A stretch of 18,488 nucleotides of DNA, from the NCBI GenBank assembly GCA_902772685.1, contig CACYBO010000238.1, forward strand, positions 1 through 18,488, written 5' to 3'. Under the pieces are notes generated by a model, which was given only the letters and a program-made list of their open reading frames with translations, had not been told where the DNA came from and searched no databases. Source of the stretch: an uncultured Eubacteriales bacterium (GTDB lineage Bacteria; Bacillota; Clostridia; Peptostreptococcales; Anaerovoracaceae). Shown here piece after piece: positions 1 to 6,372 of this stretch (positions are counted from its first letter, which is position 1; every line of letters begins with the position of its first letter). Made by a program: the position numbers and the translations under genes.

Positions 1-69
1 ATGACTCAAATTTCTACACTATGAAGTTTTCAATGTGCGCGGCGTTTGCCGCCTCTCGCTTACCGCGAG
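1..69 (-). promoter_or_regulatory. rRNA operon leader: two hairpins and a boxA-like antitermination site
   Basis: Just after the predicted transcription start there are two hairpins: 55-59 with 65-69 (CTCGC/GCGAG), and 39-43 with 48-52 (GCGGC/GCCGC). They are followed on the minus strand by TTGAAAACT (25-33), close to the boxA core of Firmicute rRNA operons. No 16S start is visible before the window ends. On the plus strand the 55-69 hairpin followed by T71-76 also looks like an intrinsic terminator, so it may additionally stop antisense transcription coming from the left. Confidence 0.6.
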
Positions 70-76
70 CTTTTTT

Positions 77-105
77 ATATTACCCCAAGTCAACTCCCTT
101 GTCAA
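77..105 (-). promoter_or_regulatory. Strong sigma-A promoter, probably of a ribosomal RNA operon running off the left edge
   Basis: On the minus strand TTGACA (100-105) is followed after exactly 17 bases by TAATAT (77-82). Three runs of T on the plus strand (A-tracts for this promoter) lie directly upstream. Downstream come two hairpins and a TTGAAAACT boxA-like element, the usual arrangement of Firmicute rRNA leaders. The 16S gene itself is not in the window, so the target is inferred. Confidence 0.75.
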
Positions 106-147
106 TAACTTTTTTCATGTTTTTTAAAGTTTTTTCACGGTATTTTT
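106..147 (-). promoter_or_regulatory. Phased A-tracts, UP-element-like
   Basis: T-runs on the plus strand occupy 110-115, 120-125 and 130-135, exactly 10 bases apart, with a further run at 143-147. Read on the minus strand these are A-tracts in helical phase immediately upstream of the -35 box. Such tracts bend DNA and bind the RNA polymerase alpha C-terminal domain at rRNA promoters. The spacing is seen; the function is inferred. Confidence 0.6.
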
Positions 148-195
148 AAGGGCCCAAAATCCGGTCCGAAATGACTGTCTGACTGCTGAATAATA

Positions 196-224
196 TTGTA
201 CAAACCGGACTGATATGCTATGAT
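196..224 (+). promoter_or_regulatory. Promoter of the riboswitch-folT transcript
   Basis: TTGTAC (196-201), 17 bases, then TATGAT (219-224), preceded by TG at 216-217 as an extended -10. The expected start, near 231, is just before the first paired base of the riboswitch at 233, which supports both calls. Confidence 0.7.
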
Positions 225-232
225 GATGGCAC

Positions 233-323
233 GTAGAGTAGATATTGCGCGTCAAGTGTCATGAGATGGGATGTTGCTCATGAACGAAGGATCAGATCTG
301 CGGTGTAATATCGCGTCCGCTAC
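233..323 (+). promoter_or_regulatory. Tetrahydrofolate (THF) riboswitch
   Basis: The sequence matches the THF riboswitch class in its conserved blocks and stems. P1 is GTAG 233-236 with CTAC 320-323. A second helix pairs 241-250 with 303-312, including G-U pairs. P3 is a perfect 7-base stem, 259-265 with 277-283, closing the conserved loop ATGGGATGTTG (266-276). Conserved GTCAAGTG (251-258) and GCGGTG (300-305) flank the helices. THF riboswitches are established regulators of folate transport and synthesis genes in Clostridia, and folT follows. Control is probably at translation: no U-rich terminator separates the aptamer from the folT ribosome binding site. A hairpin 322-328 with 358-364 overlaps the 3' strand of P1 and could be the alternative fold. 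Confidence 0.9.
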
Positions 324-405
324 TACACTGTATATAATGAATACTTCTTTCATTTCGGTGTAGTTACTACGTTAAGCTATACCTATATGTGAAAGGAGTT
401 TTTTT

Positions 406-948
406 ATGCAGTCTCTTGATAAAGGAAGAGAGCGAACCCTGCAGCTCGTTGTCATGGCACTGATGGTTGCTCTCATATTCATCTTCAGCAGATTCCTCGG
501 AATCACGACTGATGTCATTCATCTGGGATTCGATTTCCTGCCGGTTGTTCTTATCGGATGTCTCTATGGGCCTGTCTGGGCAGCTGTCACCTATATGGTC
601 GGTGATCTCGTCTGCGCAATACTGATGCCTTATGGCGTAATCAATCCCGGGCTCACTGTAATTGCCGGAATCATAGGTCTCGTATATGGTTTCGCTTTCT
701 ACAGAAGAGAACTCAGCGGCAAGTCGCTGATTATCGTTACGGCCATAGCTTCTTTTGTCGTCGCCGGAATCATCAAGCTCTTTGGAACATCGATTTGTCT
801 GGCTGTGATGTACGGAACTCCGTACTGGCCGATGGTCATCAGCAGAATACCTAACTGTGCGCTGCTGTTTGTGATCCAGATGATCACCATCCCTCTGATA
901 TACAGATATGTCTACATACCTGTAAGACAAAGGATCGTCACTCAATGA
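406..948 (+). CDS. folT: Folate-specific ECF transporter substrate-binding (S) component, FolT
   Basis: A 180-residue, strongly hydrophobic protein with about six membrane spans and a positively charged N-terminus (KGRERT) before the first span. This is the size and layout of ECF transporter S components. The S component captures the vitamin in the membrane and docks with the shared EcfA, EcfA' and EcfT energising module, which is not in this window. The assignment to folate rests mainly on the tetrahydrofolate riboswitch in its leader, plus a general resemblance to FolT (early GxxxDVIHLGFDFLPV region, Gly- and Pro-rich loops). The start is the ATG at 406, with AAAGGAG at 392-398, seven bases upstream. 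The gene is a stand-alone unit. Its 3' end overlaps the convergent rqcP by 11 bases. Confidence 0.85.
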   Translation: MQSLDKGRERTLQLVVMALMVALIFIFSRFLGITTDVIHLGFDFLPVVLIGCLYGPVWAAVTYMVGDLVCAILMPYGVINPGLTVIAGIIGLVYGFAFYRRELSGKSLIIVTAIASFVVAGIIKLFGTSICLAVMYGTPYWPMVISRIPNCALLFVIQMITIPLIYRYVYIPVRQRIVTQ

Positions 949-1180
949 TCGTGTACATTTCTGCGGCGTCTTCCTTGCGGCAGGATTCCGTAAGGGCCTC
1001 GACTCTTGCAGTCAATGAGCCGTTTCCAAACTGTATGTGAATGATATCGCCGACCCTGACTTCCGTTCCGGGTTTGGCGATTTTTTCATTTACAGTTATT
1101 CTTCCCTGCTCACAGGCCTCCTTTGCCACGGTCCTTCTTTTTATGATCCGACTGTTTTTCAAAAATTTATCTATTCTCAT
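938..1180 (-). CDS. rqcP: S4-domain RNA-binding protein RqcP (YabO/Hsp15 type)
   Basis: An 80-residue protein consisting of one S4 domain. It starts MRIDKFLKNSRIIKRR, continues with the typical ACEQGRITVNEK turn, and then shows V-x-VGD-I, as in YabO of Bacillus. YabO/RqcP binds stalled 50S subunits and works with RqcH in C-terminal alanine tailing of blocked nascent chains. Length and motif order match the family. It lies 28 bases downstream of the HU terminator, so it is probably expressed by read-through or from a weak promoter I could not identify. The ribosome binding site is poor (GGTGAT). Its end overlaps folT on the opposite strand. Confidence 0.85.
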   Translation of the reverse strand: MRIDKFLKNSRIIKRRTVAKEACEQGRITVNEKIAKPGTEVRVGDIIHIQFGNGSLTARVEALTESCRKEDAAEMYTIIE

Positions 1181-1208
1181 ATCACCGAATATCCAAGCTT
1201 CAATACTA

Positions 1209-1237
1209 TAAAAAAACGGGCAGCCAAAGGCCGCCCG
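1209..1237 (-). terminator. Intrinsic terminator after the HU gene
   Basis: The minus-strand RNA folds a 9-pair stem (1229-1237 with 1217-1225, including one G-U pair) around a 3-base loop, followed by at least six U residues (1216-1211). It begins 13 bases past the HU stop. Confidence 0.9.
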
Positions 1238-1249
1238 AATCTGACTGTC

Positions 1250-1528
1250 TTATTTGTTAACAGCGTCCTTGAGGGCTTTGCCTGCCTTGAATACTGGAGC
1301 CTTTGATGCTGCGATCGTAACAACCTCTTCAGGGTTTCTAGGATTTCTTCCCTGTCTTGCCTTCCTCTGACGTACTTCGAAAGTACCGAATCCTATAATC
1401 TGCACCTTTTCTCCATCCTTAAGTGCTTCTTCGATGCATGCTGTCATAGCGTTTACCGCTGCCTCAGCATCCTTTTTCTTTGCGCCGGTCTTCTCTGCTA
1501 CTGCATTGATAAGATCTGCCTTATTCAT
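1250..1528 (-). CDS. hup: HU family nucleoid DNA-binding protein
   Basis: A 92-residue, Lys- and Ala-rich protein with the complete HU layout. It has an N-terminal helical pair (MNKADLINAVAEKTG), then the family signature GFGTFEVRQRKARQGRNP with the Asn-Pro at the tip of the DNA-intercalating arm, and a C-terminal helix ending KALKDAVNK. HU homodimers bend and compact DNA without sequence specificity. The start is the ATG at 1528, with AAGGAGGA at 1537-1544. The gene has its own promoter and a strong terminator, which fits an abundant protein needed in different amounts from its neighbours. Its place between the flippase and rqcP is where Bacillus has yabN (MazG-like). Confidence 0.95.
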   Translation of the reverse strand: MNKADLINAVAEKTGAKKKDAEAAVNAMTACIEEALKDGEKVQIIGFGTFEVRQRKARQGRNPRNPEEVVTIAASKAPVFKAGKALKDAVNK

Positions 1529-1581
1529 TAATCATTTCCTCCTTATGTTTTAATCTCAAATGTCAAATCCCTTGATGTCAA

Positions 1582-1611
1582 ATAATATTCATTGTTTCTT
1601 CACGCTGACAA
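1582..1611 (-). promoter_or_regulatory. Probable promoter of the HU gene
   Basis: On the minus strand TTGTCA (1606-1611), 18 bases, then TATTAT (1582-1587), each one mismatch from consensus. The 165 bases between the flippase and HU also contain two direct copies of ATGTCAAAT (1560-1568 and 1575-1583), 15 bases apart and downstream of the -10, which could be a protein binding site. Confidence 0.55.
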
Positions 1612-1692
1612 TTGTCCCATTTTACCATTCGATTGTCAATAGCAACGCGTGTGTTTTATTGTATTGTTTTTGAACCATCACCGGATGAATTG

Positions 1693-3321
1693 CTACCAGA
1701 GTCTGAGCTTGTCTCCTATGGCTGCGATCTTCGTTCCGAACTTTATGGACACGATTTCATCTCTGACGATTGCCTTTGTTTTGACGATCATAATGCCGTA
1801 CACACATGCTCCGACAATGATCGCCGCAAGCGTAGCGATGCTGTTGTGGCCGGCCAGCATGAACAGCCTGTAGGCACCGTACACGATAACTGCCATAACG
1901 ATTGCGGATACCGCCGGTTTCACCACAGTCTGCATGATCTGTATACGAACTCCTGTGAACCTTCTGACACAGAGATAATCCAGTGTCGCGGCGGTGAGAT
2001 ATGCGCACAGGGTACCTATAGCCGCGCCGACGATGTTGATGCTGCTGATTCCCACGAGAATCCATGTGATGATGATTTTGATGGCGATACCAATCGCCAG
2101 ATTGATTACCGGCCAGTTCTGCTTGGTCAGGCCCTGCAGGATTCCTGTCATGGTAGTAACGAGGGCCAGGAAGATAAATCCCAAAGCTAGTACCTGCAGG
2201 CACGGCGTAGCGCTTACAGCGCTCTCCACCTGAAGAGGATACAGCAAAAGCAGCGATGGCTTTGCCAGAACCAAAAGCCCTGCTGCGCACGGCATCGCGA
2301 TGATCGTGGTCATCCGGAATCCGAGCGCTATAGTGGAGTTCAGTCCTTCCCTGTCGTTGATTCTCTTGGCGGCGGATACCATCGGAACAATGCTGACGAT
2401 GATAGCCTGCATGAATACCTGTGGGAATCCGATGATCGGATCGGCCATGCTCGTCAGCTGGCCGTAAAGATCCTTTGCTGCTTCTGTCTCCCATCCTGTC
2501 TGCAGAAGTCTGTAGTTTACGATTGATGCATCGATGGAATTCATCAGAGGCAGGAGCGCCGCTCCAATCGTAATCGGAATGGCTATGATCGTGATCGTCT
2601 TGAGTATATGGCCGGAAGACTCCCTGACCGTGTTCTTGTCTCTTCTGATTCTCGCTCTGATCGCTTTTTTGTTCGCTGAATAAATCAGTAGAACTGTTAT
2701 GAGTCCGGCGACTGCGCCTGCGGAGGCCCCAAAGCATCCTCCCGCCGCGCCTCTGGCGCCCGGGTCATACTGTTCAGCAAACAATGTGCCGTTGATCATG
2801 TAATAGCCAAGGGACAGGCCTACTCCCACCCTGAATATCTGCTCCATGATCTGGGAAACAGCTGTCGGATTCATATTCTGCTGTCCCTGGAAATATCCTC
2901 TGTACGCAGACATAATCGGCACGATAATCAAGGCCGGTGCAGTTGCCTGCATCGCCAGAGCTGAACCCGGAATGTGTATGAAGTGCTCCGCGATGGGACC
3001 GGCCCCAAACAGCACTATAAGACCGCCCAGCACGCCCAAAGCTGTCATCAGCAGTCTGGACAGTCTGAATACTCTCTCCGCCTCCTTGTACTGGCCGACC
3101 GCATATCTCTCTGAGACCATCTTGGATGTTGCTACAGGAAGACCTGCGGTTGAGATTACCAGCAGAACGGAATAAATAGCATATGCAGGCGCGTAGTTCG
3201 CCATGCCGTCTGCACCGATCCAATTGGTCAGAGGAATCCTGAAGAAAGCGCCGAGGATCTTGACTATGAACCCGGCCGCCGCCAGAATTGCTGCACTTGT
3301 AACTAGAGATTTTTTACTCAT
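1693..3321 (-). CDS. Multi-span lipid-linked oligosaccharide flippase (MurJ/SpoVB/YabM-like, MOP superfamily)
   Basis: A 542-residue membrane protein with about 14 hydrophobic spans spread over its whole length, as in the polysaccharide transport branch of the MOP (MVF/MATE-like) superfamily. The N-terminus (KSLVTSAAILAAAGFIVKIL, then RIPLTNWIG, then STAGLPVATSKMVSE) is typical of SpoVB, YabM and YtgP proteins. Family members move lipid II or other undecaprenyl-linked sugars across the cytoplasmic membrane. Which substrate is used here cannot be told from sequence, and it may be the main MurJ. The ATG at 3321 has AGAAAGGA at 3326-3333, overlapping the end of the cardiolipin synthase gene 10 bases upstream, so the two are co-transcribed. 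Position next to HU and rqcP points to the YabM lineage. Confidence 0.85.
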   Translation of the reverse strand: MSKKSLVTSAAILAAAGFIVKILGAFFRIPLTNWIGADGMANYAPAYAIYSVLLVISTAGLPVATSKMVSERYAVGQYKEAERVFRLSRLLMTALGVLGGLIVLFGAGPIAEHFIHIPGSALAMQATAPALIIVPIMSAYRGYFQGQQNMNPTAVSQIMEQIFRVGVGLSLGYYMINGTLFAEQYDPGARGAAGGCFGASAGAVAGLITVLLIYSANKKAIRARIRRDKNTVRESSGHILKTITIIAIPITIGAALLPLMNSIDASIVNYRLLQTGWETEAAKDLYGQLTSMADPIIGFPQVFMQAIIVSIVPMVSAAKRINDREGLNSTIALGFRMTTIIAMPCAAGLLVLAKPSLLLLYPLQVESAVSATPCLQVLALGFIFLALVTTMTGILQGLTKQNWPVINLAIGIAIKIIITWILVGISSINIVGAAIGTLCAYLTAATLDYLCVRRFTGVRIQIMQTVVKPAVSAIVMAVIVYGAYRLFMLAGHNSIATLAAIIVGACVYGIMIVKTKAIVRDEIVSIKFGTKIAAIGDKLRLW

Positions 3322-3331
3322 TCTATCCTTT

Positions 3332-4885
3332 CTACATGAGCGGCGCGATCAGTTTCAGCGCCCTGCCCCATACCTTCGTCAGGAGAGGTGTCTCCTTACA
3401 TTGCCTCAGAGTGATGCGCTGGCATTCTTTCAGCGTCTCTTTGAAGTCCGCTTCCACGTCATCTACAATAGGATTATGCCATATATACGCCGCACATTCA
3501 AAGTGCAGAAACATACTCCGGAAATCCATGTTGATGGTTCCGACGACCGCTTTCTCATCATCACTTACAAAATTCTTCGAATGAACGAAGCCCGGAAGAT
3601 ATTCATATATCTTGACCCCTCCTCTGATCAGTTCCTCGTAGTGGGTTCTGGCCAGCGCATAGGCGTATCTCTTGTCCGGAATGTGAGGCATTATGATTTT
3701 AACATCTATCCCCCTCTGCGCCGCGAAGATCAGCGAATTCGTCATCTCTTCATCTATTATAAGGTAAGGCGTCATAATATGCACATATCTGCTCGCTCTG
3801 TTCAGTATGTCCATATAGACTCTCTTGCCAACATCCTCATTGTCGAGCGGGCTGTCGCCGTACGGAACGAGGTATCCGCCATAGGATGCGTTCCCGTCCT
3901 CTTCCGAAGGCCTGTACATGTATCTGCTGTAGAGCTCAGGCGTTTTGCTTTTTACGTTCCACATCTGAAGGAACATTAGCGTGAAGCTGTTTACCGCCTT
4001 GCCTTTGACCATGATTGCGGAATCCTTCCACACGCCGAAGCGCTTTTTCCTGTTGATATATTCATCCGCCAGATTCACGCCGCCCGTAAACGCGGTATGC
4101 CCGTCGATGACCACGATCTTCCTGTGATCTCTGAAGTTCTGATGGGTCGTGATGACCGGGAGCATCGGCGAGAACACCCTGCACTGTATCCCCCAGGCCT
4201 CCATCACGCTCGGATAGCGCTTCGGAAGGTTCATCATCGTATTGGTACCGTCGTAGAGAACCCTGACTTCCACGCCCTCTTTGACCTTTTCCCTCAGGAT
4301 TTTCAGAACCTCGCCCCACATTTCACCTTTTTCGATAATGAAGTATTCCATGAAGATGAACCTGCGGGCGGTTTTCAGTTCCCTCAGCAGAGCTTCATAC
4401 TTGTGCTGTCCGAATGGATAATACTCCATGCCGCATTTGTCATATACCGGATAGTGGGCCTCTTCGAAGAGATACTTGAACAGACCGTATTCGTTGCCGG
4501 CGTCTACAATAAGCCTGTCGACCGTATCCTTCTCCGGCAAAAGCCACGGTCTCTGCTCATTGAGCTGCTCATCAATCCTTCTGGCTATATACCTCGTTCC
4601 GGGCTGCAGCCTCGTGTAAATAAAAAAAGGTACGCCAAGAATCGGCGTAGCCACAATCAATATGATCCACATCAGTTTGAAACTGGAATTCAGTCTGTCA
4701 TTGATCAGATAGACGAGAACGATAATCGCGAGCACACCAACAGCATAGTTGGCAATGAGGATCTCCTTCATGCCAAGAAATCCGATTCCTCCTACGATAA
4801 CAGCAATCTGTATCAGAATGAGGAATACAAATATAGTTGTCCGCCCAAAGAGGACCTTCCACAGTCCTCTGATTCTTACTCCCAT
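3332..4885 (-). CDS. cls: Cardiolipin synthase, phospholipase D type
   Basis: A 517-residue membrane enzyme that joins two phosphatidylglycerols into cardiolipin and glycerol. Two or three N-terminal spans (about residues 16-38, 42-62 and 69-91) precede two phospholipase D domains. Both HKD motifs are intact: H254-x-K256-x4-D261 and H435-x-K437-x4-D442. Length and layout are normal for Firmicute Cls. The reading frame is open up to 4981, inside hpt, but I chose the ATG at 4885: it gives the usual short basic lead (MGVRIRGLWK) before the first span and begins 22 bases after the hpt stop. The ribosome binding signal there is weak (AAGAAGAA or AAAGAG), so translation may be coupled to hpt. Confidence 0.93.
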   Translation of the reverse strand: MGVRIRGLWKVLFGRTTIFVFLILIQIAVIVGGIGFLGMKEILIANYAVGVLAIIVLVYLINDRLNSSFKLMWIILIVATPILGVPFFIYTRLQPGTRYIARRIDEQLNEQRPWLLPEKDTVDRLIVDAGNEYGLFKYLFEEAHYPVYDKCGMEYYPFGQHKYEALLRELKTARRFIFMEYFIIEKGEMWGEVLKILREKVKEGVEVRVLYDGTNTMMNLPKRYPSVMEAWGIQCRVFSPMLPVITTHQNFRDHRKIVVIDGHTAFTGGVNLADEYINRKKRFGVWKDSAIMVKGKAVNSFTLMFLQMWNVKSKTPELYSRYMYRPSEEDGNASYGGYLVPYGDSPLDNEDVGKRVYMDILNRASRYVHIMTPYLIIDEEMTNSLIFAAQRGIDVKIIMPHIPDKRYAYALARTHYEELIRGGVKIYEYLPGFVHSKNFVSDDEKAVVGTINMDFRSMFLHFECAAYIWHNPIVDDVEADFKETLKECQRITLRQCKETPLLTKVWGRALKLIAPLM

Positions 4886-4907
4886 TCTCTTTGAATTCTT
4901 GTTCTTC

Positions 4908-5438
4908 TTATTCCGACTCAAGCCATGTGATATACGGCAGATTCCTGTATCTCTGATCATAGTCAAGACCATATCCCACAATGAATCTGTCGTCTACTGT
5001 GAACCCCACATAGTCCGCTTTGATATCCACACGTCTCCCCTCAGGTTTATCGAGCAGTGAGCACAGCTTCACAGTCGCTGCGCCGCGGCTTCTCAGATAC
5101 CCTTCCAGATAGTTCAGAGTGACGCCTGAATCAACGATATCCTCTACAATGATAACATCCTTGCCGTCGATGTCTGTCTCCAGGTCCTTGTTGATTTTAA
5201 CGACACCGGAAGACTTCGTAGCAGCGCCGTAACTGCTCACGGCCATGAAATCGATAGTCATATCAAGCGTGATGCGCTTCATGATGTCAGCCATCCATGG
5301 CACAGCGCCGCGGAGAATCCCGACCAGGATGATTTCCTTGCCCGCGTAGTCTTCGCTGATCTGTCTTCCGATCTCTGTTGCTTTTTCCCGAATCTGTTCT
5401 TCCGTTATAAGCACTGTTCCGATAACGTTCTCATTCAT
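4908..5438 (-). CDS. hpt: Hypoxanthine phosphoribosyltransferase
   Basis: A 176-residue purine salvage enzyme making IMP or GMP from hypoxanthine or guanine and PRPP. It shows the PRPP-binding motif VIIVEDIVDSGVTL (95-108) with the paired acidic residues, the flexible active-site loop SSYGAATKSSG (68-78), the LRGA loop (42-45) and the base-binding tail DDRFIVGYGLDYDQRYRNLPYI, all as in bacterial Hpt. The open frame extends 12 codons further, but the ATG at 5438 is preceded by CGGAGGAA about nine bases upstream and gives the family's usual length. It overlaps the end of the DUF1232 gene by eight bases (ATGAATGA). In Bacillus hpt sits between tilS and ftsH, so this operon placement is different. 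Confidence 0.95.
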   Translation of the reverse strand: MNENVIGTVLITEEQIREKATEIGRQISEDYAGKEIILVGILRGAVPWMADIMKRITLDMTIDFMAVSSYGAATKSSGVVKINKDLETDIDGKDVIIVEDIVDSGVTLNYLEGYLRSRGAATVKLCSLLDKPEGRRVDIKADYVGFTVDDRFIVGYGLDYDQRYRNLPYITWLESE

Positions 5439-5775
5439 GGTCTTTTTCCTCCGTCTTGCCGCCTTCCACTTCAAACTCTACGTCATCCACTATATCGCTG
5501 TTCTTGTACTTCTTTGACAGGTCCCGGTTTTTCTCTCCTGTCCAGTACACGTCCAGTTCTTTTTTCAGATACCAGATGATCAGCAGCCAGACCACCACAT
5601 CATCGATGAGACTGAGCGGAAAGACCATGGCCGGTATCAGGTCAAAAGGAAGAAACAGGTATACAATACCCGCTATGATAATCGCCTTCTTTGATTTCGG
5701 CACAGTCTTGTCAGCCATCATGAACCGGATGGCCTTGAATCTGCTCAGTATTACCCTAAAACTCCAAAACTGCAT
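5431..5775 (-). CDS. DUF1232 (YkvA-type) small membrane protein of unknown function
   Basis: A 114-residue protein with a basic N-terminus, a hydrophobic hairpin (about residues 30-69) and a charged acidic tail (VDDVEFEVEGGKTEEKDHE). The core YLFLPFDLIPAMVFPLSLIDD is the DUF1232 hallmark: P-x-DLIP, then L-x-DD between two membrane segments. No biochemical role is established for the family. It sits two bases after engB and overlaps hpt by eight bases, so it is tightly coupled in the operon. The function cannot be inferred from context. Confidence 0.85.
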   Translation of the reverse strand: MQFWSFRVILSRFKAIRFMMADKTVPKSKKAIIIAGIVYLFLPFDLIPAMVFPLSLIDDVVVWLLIIWYLKKELDVYWTGEKNRDLSKKYKNSDIVDDVEFEVEGGKTEEKDHE

Positions 5776-5777
5776 TT

Positions 5778-6365
5778 CTACTCTCCCAACAGCTCCCCGA
5801 TCACGTCGAGCAGCTCTTCATACCCCGTGCGTTTCAGCGCTGATACGGGAATCACTATGTCATCCTTGCCCAGCTTAAGTGTCTGTCTGATCTGTTTGAG
5901 CTGTTTCGGAATCTGGTTTCTTGAAACCTTATCGGCCTTTGTGGCCACCACGATTCCATCGAGCCCGTAGTAACGGAGATACTCATACATCTCAACGTCC
6001 TGCCTGGACGGTGCATGCCGTATATCCACAAGCTGAACGACCTTAAGAAGATTCTGTCTCTCCTGCAGGTACTTTTCGATCATGCTGCCCCACTCCTGCG
6101 AGACAGACTTCGAAACTTTAGCGTAACCGTAGCCCGGCAGATCGACAATCCGGAACGCATCATTGATCACATAGAAATTGATGGTCCGGGTCTTTCCGGG
6201 GCTTCCGCTGACCCTGGCCAGTTTCTTCCGCCCTGTGAGAAGATTCAGCAGCGATGACTTGCCAACATTCGATCTCCCCGCAAAAGCAATCTCTTTCAGG
6301 TTTTCCGGAGGATACTGAGACGGCTTTACCGCAACCGCCTCAATATCCGATTTCGTTATCTTCAT
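5778..6365 (-). CDS. engB: Ribosome biogenesis GTP-binding protein EngB (YsxC)
   Basis: A 195-residue GTPase, full length for EngB, required for late assembly of the 50S subunit. Motifs appear in order: G1 GRSNVGKS (30-37), G2 region GKTRTINF (57-64), G3 DLPG (75-78), G4 TKAD (142-145) and G5 SAL (175-177). The frame is open to 6401 inside lon, but the ATG at 6365 gives the standard MKITKSDIEAVAV beginning, seven bases past the lon stop. The ribosome binding site there is weak, suggesting translational coupling to lon. The lon-engB pair is conserved in Firmicutes (lonA-ysxC in Bacillus). Confidence 0.95.
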   Translation of the reverse strand: MKITKSDIEAVAVKPSQYPPENLKEIAFAGRSNVGKSSLLNLLTGRKKLARVSGSPGKTRTINFYVINDAFRIVDLPGYGYAKVSKSVSQEWGSMIEKYLQERQNLLKVVQLVDIRHAPSRQDVEMYEYLRYYGLDGIVVATKADKVSRNQIPKQLKQIRQTLKLGKDDIVIPVSALKRTGYEELLDVIGELLGE

Positions 6366-6372
6366 ATCCAGT

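Noticed and set aside
1757..2737. Second minus-strand frame of 326 codons inside the flippase gene
   Set aside because: The translation is a charged Arg/His/Asp-rich string with no fold signature, in a shifted frame of a well-supported membrane protein gene.
3203..3979. Long plus-strand open frame (258 codons) opposite the flippase and cls genes, and similar ones at 4097-4894 and 16945-18330
   Set aside because: They lie antisense to clearly conserved genes, show no recognisable domain and low-complexity or Arg/His/Ser-rich composition, and lack convincing ribosome binding sites. They are frame shadows of GC-rich codons.
4886..4981. Upstream start giving a 549-residue cardiolipin synthase
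   Set aside because: It would overlap hpt by about 74 bases and add 32 residues unlike the family N-terminus; the ATG at 4885 fits better.
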